From assembly GCA_036927565.1 (NCBI GenBank), contig JAYESD010000005.1, positions 89,072,301-89,136,300 of the forward strand: a DNA stretch of 64,000 nt. The letters run 5' to 3'. Under the pieces are notes generated by a model. It searched no databases, had not been told where the DNA came from, and was given only the letters and a program-made list of their open reading frames with translations. Positions within the stretch are counted from its first letter, which is position 1, and each line of letters starts with the position of its first letter. Positions 55,620 through 64,000 of the stretch are shown here, piece after piece. The position numbers and the translations under genes are program-made. The DNA is from Tuctoria greenei (lineage: Eukaryota; Streptophyta; Magnoliopsida; Poales; Poaceae).

Positions 55620-55964
55620 TAGATGCTTTAGTATAGCAAGCCAGACTTCTTCCCAGCTCTTCCATCCACTCAACACCGTACCCCAACTCTTCCGTCCACT
55701 GTGCATGGAATATGATAGCTAATTATGCTGCTTGAACGTGGCAGTAAACCAAACTGCTTTTTATTTAACCTACATGATAAGCATGAAGGGGTAGATGCTT
55801 TAGTATAGCAAGCCAGACTTCTTCCCAGCTCTTCCATCCACTCAACACCGTATCCCAACTCTTCCGTCCACTGTGCATGGAATATGATAGCTAATTATGC
55901 TGCCTTGAACGTGGCAGTAAACCAAACTGCTTTTTCTTTAACCTACATGATAGGCATGAAGGGG
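55620..55964. repeat. 172-bp tandem duplication
   Basis: Copies at 55620-55791 and 55792-55964 start TAGATGCTTTAGTATAGC and differ at only a few positions. No gene is recognisable inside; recent duplication. Confidence 0.93.
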
Positions 55965-56099
55965 AGGGCAGCCGTAAAGTTGTTGCCTTGTGACATGAGG
56001 TCACGGGTTCGAGTCATGAGAACATCTTGCAAATATAGTTAAATGTTGCATATAAAAGACCAGATGTGGGTCAGACCCTTCCTCGAACCCTTGGTTTGT
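55965..56099 (+). mobile_element. tRNA-derived SINE (short)
   Basis: Starts AGGGCAGCCGTAAAGTTG; the B box is GGGTTCGAGTC at 56005-56015; it continues GCAAATATAG and GACCCTTCCTCGAACCC, the layout of a widespread plant SINE type. The A box is weak. Target duplications are not clear. Confidence 0.65.
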
Positions 56100-56233
56100 T
56101 GAAAATCCGGCCTGATCAGCCCTGAAACTCGCCCTGGTGCAGTGCCGATCAGTTCTGTTTTACCAGAACTGATTTGTTGCCGTAAGCATAGGGGAACATG
56201 GGGGAACCGAGGGGTTGCTGGTGCGCTGAACAG

Positions 56234-57069
56234 CAGTGTTGTCCAGGCGTCGCCTAGGCGCCGCCTAGGCGTCCAGTCGGTGACGGGAGGATGCCATGAA
56301 GCTTCGCCTCGCCTGGAACGTCTATGGCGCCTGCCTTGGATGACCAGGCGTTCGCTGACCGCCTTGGCGTCCTGCTCAGGCAGACGTCCAGGGCGACAGG
56401 GCGCATCGCGTCACGCGGGAGAGGGAGGGGCGGCGCGTCGCACGGGAGACGGAGGGACGTCGCATCGCGCGACAAGCAGGGGAGAGGCGGCGCGTCGCGT
56501 CGTGTCGCGCGGCAAGCAGCACCGCACCGCACAAGAGGAGAGGCGGCGCGGCGATGCCCAGAGCAGATGAGGGAGAGGTGGAGTGCGGCACGCGGATGAG
56601 GGGCGGCGCGGTGATGCGCGGCGCCGATGACGGTGGCGCGACGACGCCCTGGCGGAGGTGACGAGTGCTGTGGCGGCGGAGATGGGTTGGGACTTGGGAG
56701 TCAGGATGGGTTAGAGTTTTTGATGTGGGCTTGCTTTCTCACACTCGACCCAGCCCAATAGTGTATTTTCTTTAACCTAACAGCCTCCAACACATCCACA
56801 GCCGCCGCCGCCTCTCGATGCCAACTACGGATCTCGCCCCGCAGGTTCGCCTGATGCCCCGTCGCCCCAACTGGCCGCCTCCCAGGCAGCGGGCGGCGTA
56901 CTCCGGCTCTCTTCTTCGCCTCCTCCAAGCTTGTACTCTTCTCTTCCCCTTCATATGCTAAGAAGAAACTCGCCGGTCACTTGAACGTTGCCTAGGCGCC
57001 CGCCTAGGCGTCTAGACGTCCAGTCCGTGGGCGGGCGCCTAGGCGTCCAGGTGTGATTTTACAACCCTG
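56234..57069. mobile_element. Non-autonomous hAT element (hAT-c) in the Copia-3 LTR
   Basis: 836 bp with ends CAGTGTTGTCCAGGCG and TTTTACAACCCTG, and 8-bp duplications CTGAACAG and CTTAACAG (56226-56233, 57070-57077; one mismatch). Subterminal GCCTAGGCGTCC motifs match those of hAT-a. It contains arginine-rich ORFs from the GC-rich repeats (GGCGCG and TCGCGCGGC) that encode nothing recognisable. Confidence 0.85.
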
Positions 57070-57429
57070 CTTAACAGAGAGGATGGAGAGATCAGAGGGA
57101 CTGGTCCTGTTCAGGGTGAACAGACCAGAGGATGAACTCGCCTAGTTTAGCTAGGATTTGGGCGGAGGACCAGTTCAGGCGAGTTGCCTGGATGATGCTG
57201 CCGTGAGGGAGGTAGAAAACTTGTGTTTTTTTCAATAATGCGGTAGGGGGGGGGGGTTACAACTTGATCTCTAACTAAAACAGAAAAAATTATATTTCCT
57301 GGACTTAATCTAAACTGCCTTCATCTAAATAATCTAATGCTGGCCGCACTAGGGGTGCTCTTGGTGGGCGCGCCCCCCTAGGTGGGCCTCTGCCGCACCA
57401 GGGGAAGGCGCAGACACCCAGGCCGAGGG

Positions 57430-60214
57430 TCATCCATTATTCTCCTGCAAACCCTGGACTTGTAGCATGTCCAGGACGCCGGTTTTTCTCATCTTGACAA
57501 AGTTTTGTCTTCCAAGCGCCGTCAAGATGTCCGCCATCTGGTATTTTGTAGATTTTTGCTCAAGCACTATAACACCATTGTTCACACACTCCCGTATGTA
57601 GTCGTACTTGATGTCTATGTGCTTGTTCCTGTCATGGTGTACCAGGCTTTTGCTCAAGTCTGGCAAACTTGTCGACCTGCAACACTGACGCCTTCATCTT
57701 TTCAGCCAAGTCTTCCATCAGTCCTGCCATCCATACACCTTCACATGCCCCTTGAGCTGCTGCAATATATTCTGCTTCACACGGGGACACAAGACGACAA
57801 GGTCACCACCTTCTGCTTGATGTACTGCCACGAAACTGGGCTGTTTGCAAGACAAAACATCACCCGCTTGTGCTCTTGCGGTCCTCCACATGTCCTGCAC
57901 ATTCGCTATCCGAGTAGCCAATCAACTCCATTGCCTCCCTTTGTATAGAAGACTCGAAAGTGGATCGTACCCGTTATATAGGGCACGATGTGCTTGACTA
58001 CAACAAATTGTTCTTCCCTTGGCTCCTCCAAGAACCAACTCACATACCCAATCCAGCAGGTGAGGTCGGGCGTGTGTTCACTAGATATCGTAGCCCTCCC
58101 ACCAAACTCCTATAGTTCGTTGCGTGCACCAACGAACTCTCGTTTGTCTTGTAAAGCTTCAGACCATGCTTCATGGGGAATGCACAGGGGTTGCGCTCCT
58201 CGGAGCCAGCTTTTGAGACGAGCTTGCAGGGCGCCTGGCCAACACTTATTCCTACTTCAGCCCGCCACACCTCCAAACCAAGATAATACAACAAGAGGCC
58301 TAAGGCGTTCATCTTGGATTGCTTCATCGTCTCCCCCTTGAACTTCTCAATAGCCCTGCCTCCTATGATCACGAGATCGCCGACGATGAGCTTCTCCTCT
58401 CTAGCTCCACGAAAGTAGATCCCGTGCCCGCTCGTACTCTTTCGGAAACCAAGCGATAGCAAGCTATCGTTGTACTTAGCATTTCATGCCCTGGGCGCTT
58501 GAGAAATTCTGTATAAAGCCTTCTTAAGCCGGGACACCTATTTTTCGGCTCCGTTGACAATAAAGCTAGCAAGTTGGGACCTCTGCATATCGCCGTTTAG
58601 GAAGGCACTCTTCATGTCCATGTGATGTACCTCTCATCCCTTGTGTGCTATAATAGTAAGGAGCAAGCGAATAGACTTGAGACGAGCAACAGGAGCGAAT
58701 ACCTTGTCAAAGTTTATTCTTGTAGCTGAACGTAGCCCTTTTCCACCAAACGAGCCTTGTGCTTCACCACCTCTCCATGCTCGTCCCTCTTCTCCTTGAA
58801 TACCCACTTGAGGCCAATGGGCTTGTGTCTTGTAGGAAGATCAACAAGCTGTCACGTCTTGTTCTCTTCTATAGACTTCATCTCCTCGATCATGGCCCGT
58901 CTCCAGGACGGGTGTTGCTCGGCTTTGGCTAAGGACGTAGGCTCCCTCGCGGTGGTGAACATGAGCTCCCCCTCCCCCAGGCTCGGTGGGTGTGGTGCGC
59001 GCCCAGGAGGAGTGATGGTTCCCAACACGTTGCGCATCCTGCGGAATCGAAGTGCAACGTCGTCGTTGTGGTAAGCGTCAACATTGCTGCCGACGTCCGT
59101 CGGTGTCGTGGCGAAGTGAATGGGCCGTGGAGGGTGCTAGGGGGTGACGAAGGTGCTTGAGTCTTTAAAAACAGACCCCCCTCTGCTGTTGCTGACTCCT
59201 ATGCAGGCTGTCCCAGCTCTGCTCCTCGCTGGACAGGCCTTGCAGGAGCCTCTGGGGCATCGCGGGGGTGCTGGGCGCCTCCCAGCAGGTTTGGGCTGCT
59301 GCCAGGGGTCTCTGCGGTTTGGGCAGACCCTCCTGCACACATCCTAGACGTTGCAGATGTTGTTTTCGGCCCCTCCGGACCATGCAACACCTCGCCGGGT
59401 GCTGGAACATCAGGTCCAACAGTGCTAGACCTAATGAGTCGTTGTGGAACGTGACAATCCTCTTCTTCAGCTCCTTCTCCCTAGTCCCACTTGGCCGCTT
59501 CGTCGAATATCACGTCGCGTGATATGTGTATGCGTATAACCAATGAACACTATCGGCGTACTCCGGTCTTCCAACTTCTTCAGGTGACGGCGTGTGTTTT
59601 TGACATGCCCAACGCACCCAAAAGTTTGGAAGTAGTTGCCACTTCTCATGCCAATCTTCATATGGCTTCTTCCCGTTGAGGCCGTGGTGGGGGATCGATT
59701 CAAGATGCCCCAAACACCCAAAAGTTCGGAAGTAGTTGACGATTGGTCGCTCCTCGTGCTAATCTTCATATGGCGTCTTCCAGTCGAGGACATGATGGTG
59801 GATCGATTCAAGATGTAAACAGTCGTGACAACTGCCTCACCCCAAAAAATCCCGGGCATACCCTTCGGCTTCAACATGCTTCTTGCCATCCTGACCACAA
59901 TCTGGTTGCGCGTTTCACAACTCCGTTTTGCTGTGGCGTGTACGGGGCTGTTACCTGACGGTGTACGCTGTGCTGAGCGTAGTACTTGTCGAACCCCTGT
60001 GAAATGAACTCCCCTCCTCGATCAACATAGAGTAGCTTCAGCCTCCACCCGAACTCTAATTCAGCTGTTGCCTGGCATTGCTGAATTAAATCGGGCGCCT
60101 GTTCCTTACTTAATAGGAGATAAAGCCACATGTAGCGGCTCTTGTCGTACACTAGCAACAAGAACATCTTGTCGCCTGAAGTCGTCGGCGTGATCGGTTC
60201 GCAAATGTTGTCGG
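57430..60214 (-). pseudogene. Copia-3 integrase core to RNase H
   Basis: Minus strand. The integrase core (about 60210-59880) has Y-V-D-R-G-G-E-F and T-P-Q-Q-N-G-V-V-K-R with Lys at the expected Glu position. The integrase C-terminus (59898-59467) is partly tandem-duplicated. The RT approach (59037-58852) reads P-S-W-R-R-A-M-I-E-E-M. In the RT near 58380, E-E-K-L-I-V-G-D-L-V-I-I lacks the usual V-Y-V-D before D-L-V, so an in-frame loss removed most of the catalytic motif. RNase H ends with K-H-I-D-I-K-Y-D-Y-I-R-E and Q-M-A-D-I-L-T-A-L-G-R (57666-57430). Many frameshifts. Confidence 0.82.
59600..59815 (-). repeat. About 108-bp tandem duplication within Copia-3 integrase
   Basis: Two copies (about 59606-59705 and 59706-59815) share CACCCAAAAGTT(T/C)GGAAGTAG, AATCTTCATATGGC and GATCGATTCAAGATG. 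It repeats the integrase C-terminal stretch around L-N-R-S. Confidence 0.85.
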
Positions 60215-60857
60215 TAGGGATGAAAACAGTACGGTAAATTCCCGGATCATCCGATGCCATTTTCGCGATTATCATTTTCGACAATTTTCGAAATTTTCGA
60301 TCCGATTACCGTTTTTACCTGACGTTGAAATTTGGTAAACGGAACGAAAACGATTTGGACTGATTTCCGACCGAATTGTCTGAATACCGTATTTTAATGG
60401 AAAATTTCTGAACAATAACCGAATAATTTCCAAATAGTAGGTTGGGTCTAATTCGCTGACATGTAATAAGCTCAGTTTTTTAAATTTTTTATTCAGACAC
60501 CAGTTTGGATAAGGAGTTAACTTCCAGTACGTACAAATATTTATTTACTTCAAAATGTGTTTCTAAAGTGATTTTGTTTCATATTGAAATTTTTATAAGA
60601 TGCAACTAAAAGTTGTTGTCTCATATTTTATACTTAAGTTGATTGATGTTATAGATGAATAATATTTTGGTGCGTTGTTTTCGAATAAAATTTGGAACCG
60701 TTCCGATATCGACATACTTTCGACCCAATATACCCGTTTCCGATATTTTCGAAATTTCAGATACCGTAACCGTTTCCGATTCCGTTTTCGAAAATTTTAT
60801 ATGAAAATGAAAACGATTTCACCCTTTTCCGTCTGTTTTCGACCGTTTTCATCCCTA
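60215..60857. mobile_element. hAT-like non-autonomous element (TAGGGATGAAAAC ends)
   Basis: 643 bp with TAGGGATGAAAACAGTACGG at one end and CCGTTTTCATCCCTA at the other. It interrupts the Copia-3 integrase. The interior has many TTTTCGA/TCGAAA and CCGTTTTCG motifs near both ends and an AT-rich core. A perfect 8-bp duplication is not seen (GTTGTCGG versus GTCGCCAG), so superfamily is tentative. Confidence 0.7.
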
Positions 60858-61288
60858 GTCGCCAGGGATGAGGTTGAGGGCATCTTCCACTCGCCGTCGA
60901 GCTTGCGTGGGCTAGGTGCCTCTGCTTTCCGGCCAAGCAAGCCTCGCACAATTGATCAACGTGATTAATTTGCAGAAACTGGAGCACCATCTCCTCCTTT
61001 GCCATCTTCTGAAGCGCTTGGAAGCCGACGTGGCCATAGCGTTTGTGGCAACACCATGCAACATCACCACACCGTGCGGTCAGGCAAACCGAGTGTGTGA
61101 TGTTGAGCCCGACCATTGCTCCCCACACCATCCGAGCCTTCGGCTTGATCTTCGTCATGATCGCACACTTCGCGTAGTTGGTCTTGGTGAGTAGCGAGAA
61201 TCCGGTCCCCGTTTTCACCTCATGAACTACTTGAGAGTTCGTTTTGATCTTGTCGTCGGTATCACCACTGGTGCTGCTGGGAGGAGGG
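60858..61288 (-). pseudogene. Copia-3 gag start fused to integrase zinc domain
   Basis: Minus strand. A Pro/Ser/Thr-rich start, then L-L-T-K-T-N-Y-A-K-C-A-I-M-T-K-I-K matching the Copia gag opening, passes within about 20 codons into H-K-R-Y-G-H-V-G-F-Q-A-L and C-E-A-C-L-A-G-K-Q, the GAG-pre-integrase zinc region. The rest of gag and the protease are missing, implying a deletion of about 1 kb or more. Confidence 0.8.
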
Positions 61289-61406
61289 GTCTGTTGGGCT
61301 GAAACTCACCCTGGTGTAGTGCCGATCAGTTCTGCTTTACCAGAACTGATATGTTGCCGTGAGCAGAGGAGAACAGAGGGGAACAAAGGGGTTGCTGGTG
61401 CGTTGA

Positions 61407-62760
61407 TGTTATGGATGCTTTCTTTGGTAGGAAATATAGACGTCGTGCTAAGGAAAATGTACCCGAGTCTGAGTCGGTTAAGGAACAATTAACTGTACTC
61501 TAGTAGAGTCTATTTACAAGGGGATATACAAGGGGATATACAAGGGGATATCCCTTAGTAATGGATGAGGTGTAGAAGGATATACAAGAGGATATCCCTT
61601 GGTGTATGCTCTTTGCTGATGATGTAGTGTTGGTAGATGAAACTAGAGATGGTGTTGATAGAAAATTGGAGCTATGGAGACAGACCTTAGAGTCTAAGGG
61701 GTTTTAGACTTAGTAGAACCAAGACCGAATATATGAGCTGCAACTTTAGTGATGTCGGGTGCGAGGATGAAAATGTTAGTTTACAAGGATAAATAGTACC
61801 TAGGAGGGACACGTTTTGATATTTAGGATCAATGTTACAAAGCAATGGTGATATTGACGAAGATGTTTGCCACAGGATCAAGATCGGGTGGATGAAGTGG
61901 CAACAAGCATCTGAAATCTTATGTGATAAGAAAGTTCTACAAAAATTGAAAGGAAAATTCTGTAGGACGGTGATCAGACCTGCGATGCTGTATAGAGCAG
62001 AATGTTGGCAAACTAAAATGCAACATGTCCAACAAATAAGTGTTGCAGAGATGCGCTTGCTACGTTGGATGTGCGGTCACATACGTGATAGGGTAGGGGT
62101 GGCACCGATTGAGGAGAAGGTAATCCAACATCGCCTACAATGGTTTGGGCATATCCAGCGAAGACCTCCAGAAGCACCGGTTAACAGTGGGATTATAAAG
62201 AGTAGAGAAAATTTTAGGAGGGGTAGAGGTCGACCAAGGTTGACATGGCAGAAGGCAGTGAAACGAGACACAAAGGAGTGTGACATACCTAGAGATTTGA
62301 CTCTTGATAGGACTGCATGAAAATTAGCAATTCATGTGCCAGAATCTTAGTTTATTCAAATTTTGTTACTCTTATCTTCTTTCTTATTAATCTATTTCTA
62401 AAATAAATAAAATGTAGAATCTTATTTTATTTGTATTTTTTTTATTTTTTTACTCTTATCTTATTTTCTATTATTTTTCTTCAAAAATTGTTGGGTTTTA
62501 TTTCTAGCCGACCCCAACTTGTTTCGGACAAAGGCTTAATTGTTGTTGTTGTTGTAGTAGTAGTAGAGTCTATTTAATGAGTTTAGGAAATAAGAGTCCA
62601 AGTCTGGTTGTAATAAAAGTCCTAGTTTGAATTTGGATTGCAAGGCCCAGCTTATATAAGTACGGGCAGGGCCATTGAGGGGGATTAAGCAAGGAATAAA
62701 CTTAGTTCAGAACCTCCAAAGAGAGGTGCGAATTACCTTTGTTCCGTGCTGCCGACGCCA
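61407..62760 (+). repeat. Reina-like 5' LTR interrupted by an RTE LINE
   Basis: TGTTATGGATG to GCCGACGCCA. TATA box TATATAA at 62653-62659. The LINE at 61517-62560 sits within it between matching 16-bp duplications. Confidence 0.82.
61517..62560 (+). mobile_element. RTE-clade LINE, 5'-truncated
   Basis: About 1044 bp with 16-bp duplications TAGTAGAGTCTATTTA at 61501-61516 and 62561-62576. It encodes the C-terminal RT region: C-M-L-F-A-D-D-V-V-L-V (catalytic F-A-D-D, 61604-61636), R-K-L-E-L-W-R-Q-T-L-E-S-K-G-F, K-T-E-Y-M, Y-L-G-S-M-L-Q. The open part 61832-62320 has R-H/I-K-x-G-W-M-K-W, A-M-L-Y-R-A-E-C-W, M-R-L-L-R-W-M-C-G-H and H-R-L-Q-W-F-G-H-I-Q-R-R. The 3' UTR ends CCGACCCCAACTTG...GGACAAAGGC with a TTG-repeat tail. 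The 5' end begins with a threefold CAAGGGGATATA stutter. Stops near 61707 and 61788 break it. Confidence 0.9.
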
Positions 62761-63025
62761 TAACATCTGGTATCAGAGCTCAAGTCGTCGGTTCTCAGCG
62801 ATGCTTCCATCCTCCAGGGCCGCTGCTAACTTCGGCCGCCGCGCGCGAGCAACCAACACCCGACCGCTACCCCACTCCTCGCTCGCCTCCGCCAATTCGC
62901 GTTTTCTCCGACTAACCACCTCTGCGCGGCTCCCACAACCCTTGGGTGCCGCCGCTGAGTGCCTCCATCCGCCCATATCCCACCCGTTACCTTGAATATA
63001 ACCCTAATCTGTCTCCTGCACCACC

Positions 63026-64000
63026 ATGGACGCCCTCAATTCCAAGTTGTCTGACATTGCAACTTCACTGTCCACATTGCTTGGGTATATGGCATCCATG
63101 AAGAAGACTATGGGAGGAATTGAATCAGAATTTGCCACCCTCAAGGGAGATCAGAGCCGTCTGCGAGTTGCTGTTAATCAACTCCAGACTGAAGTCTTAG
63201 AAAACAGTAGCAAGGAGATCAAAGGGACTACAGTAAACCACAATAAGGACATATCTGTTGCTGCTAAAAGTTATCACAAACTGGTCTTTCCCTCATATGA
63301 TGGCTCAGAAGATCCCTTGCCATGGCTTAATCATTGTGAACAGTTTTTTAGGGCACAAGGGACACCTGAAGAAGGAAAAGTTTGGCTTGCCACTTTCTAC
63401 ATGAATGGTGATGCTCAACAGTGGTATTATTGCCTAGAGCGAAATCAAGGGAAACCAACGTGGGCACAATTTACCAAACTAGTTAATTAACGCTTTGGAC
63501 CACCAACAAGAAGCAATCCATTTGGGGAATTGATCCAATTACACCGTGAGGGATCAGTGGCAGAATATCAGTTTAAGTTTTTGACCCTTTTGGCACGTTG
63601 CGAAGACGTCACGGAAAAACAGCAGATTGACATCTTCACAGTAGGATTGCGGGACCCACTGAAGTTTGATGTTGAATTACAGAACCCCACAACCTTGGAA
63701 GATGCCATGTCTTTGTCTCGAGCATTTGAAAGACGCATGTCTATAACAGAGGGAGATGTGGCCAGAGCTATTACAAATCGCCAGCAGTACAATCGACGAC
63801 CCACTCCAATAGCCCCAACTCGATCCGTATAGCAAGGTGCAACTCCAATCATGCCTTCAGTCAAGAAGCCAACACTGTCAGTACCATCGACAGGCACACG
63901 ATTTAAACGGCTTACTACTGCAGAGATGACAGCCAAGCGGGAGCGAGGCGAATGCTATAATTGCACTGAGAAATTTTCTAGGGAACATCTAAAGGTTTGT
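63026..64000 (+). pseudogene. Reina-like gag, partial
   Basis: The start at ATG 63026 follows CACC. The N-terminus has a coiled-coil-like region (L-S-D-I-A-T-S-L-S-T-L-L). The gag core reads F-P-S-Y-D-G-S-E-D-P-L-P-W-L, W-L-A-T-F-Y-M-N-G-D-A-Q-Q-W-Y. TAA at 63488 falls where Gln is expected (V-N-x-R-F-G-P-P), TAG at 63830 likewise; both fit C-to-T change. The end has C-Y-N-C-T-E-K-F-S-R-E-H, the start of a zinc knuckle, at the window edge. Confidence 0.85.

Larger units (their letters stand above)
56113..61406 (-). mobile_element. Copia-3: decayed minus-strand Copia element
   Basis: Two LTR copies share CTGAAACTC, TGCCGATCAGTTCTG and ACCAGAACTGAT, beginning at 56113 and 61289. The first (the 3' LTR) probably ends near 57415; the second (the 5' LTR) is cut by a Gypsy element at 61407 and its remainder lies outside the window. 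Coding parts of the minus strand (57430-61288) run gag start, then directly integrase, RT, RNase H. The protease and most of gag are deleted. A hAT (56234-57069) and a hAT-like element (60215-60857) are inserted in it. The element is inactive and old. Confidence 0.78.
61407..64000 (+). mobile_element. Short-LTR Ty3/Gypsy (Reina-like), 5' part
   Basis: LTR 61407-62760 (about 294 bp once the RTE LINE is removed), PBS TGGTATCAGAGC at 62769-62780 (initiator-Met type), leader and gag, continuing past the window. It is inserted in the 5' LTR of Copia-3 after GCGTTGA; the target duplication cannot be checked. Short LTR, initiator-Met PBS and gag wording suggest a Reina-like chromovirus; this is tentative. 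Confidence 0.78.

Noticed and set aside
56400..56600. Arg-rich ORFs on both strands as a coding gene
   Set aside because: They are produced by the CGCG-rich repeats of the hAT-c element; no start context or homology.
60215..60857. Assigning a perfect 8-bp duplication to this element
   Set aside because: The flanks GTTGTCGG and GTCGCCAG match only partly, so the superfamily call is left tentative.

Overview
This window looks like a transposon-dense stretch of a grass (Poaceae) nuclear genome. Only one host gene is recognisable: the 5' six coding exons of an EMSY-LIKE (EML) chromatin-reader gene at 44432-47524 (+). Almost everything else is nested mobile DNA. The grass assignment rests on the Stowaway-type MITE, the families of nested Copia and Gypsy LTR elements, an L1-type LINE, and CpG/GC-rich hAT derivatives. 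No species can be named from the sequence alone.

Left half (1 to about 43.8 kb): the oldest layer is an L1-type LINE that starts before the window. It is split by a short-LTR Ale-like Copia element (Copia-1, 2966-31329, target site ATCGA/ATAGA), a tRNA-derived SINE (33398-33753) and a minus-strand CRM-clade chromovirus (34779-42286, target site CAACA). Copia-1 is itself split by a SIRE/Maximus-type solo LTR (5720-7543), a Tat-lineage Gypsy element (8240-24492), a related solo LTR (25450-26331) and a minus-strand non-autonomous LTR element (27133-30896). The Tat element is further split by a 3.4 kb Tekay/Del-like solo LTR (14341-17728, target site ATCAA). Insertions were ordered by target-site duplications and by the host reading frames resuming on the far side. 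The 3' end of the LINE was tandemly duplicated before the CRM element inserted.

Right half (44-64 kb): EML exons 1-6 encode 288 residues, including an ENT domain and a Tudor/Agenet-like domain. Intron 1 carries two tiny RTE-type LINE tails. After exon 6 the expected remaining exons are not visible. The downstream DNA holds three GC-rich non-autonomous hAT elements with 8-bp target duplications, a Stowaway MITE, a Copia element with identical 117-bp LTRs but a broken coding region (Copia-2, 48819-54760), a 172-bp tandem duplication, a SINE, a decayed minus-strand Copia (Copia-3, from 56113) carrying an inserted hAT-like element, and the 5' end of a short-LTR Gypsy (Reina-like, from 61407) whose LTR carries an RTE LINE.

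No operons, CRISPR arrays, rRNA or functional tRNA genes were seen. None of the retroelement coding regions is intact. The least damaged are the antisense gene of the Tat element (19937-23404, minus) and the integrase of the CRM element. Many nonsense codons in these copies can be explained by C-to-T change on the coding strand, as expected for methylated, silenced DNA. All family assignments were made by reading motifs, not by database search.
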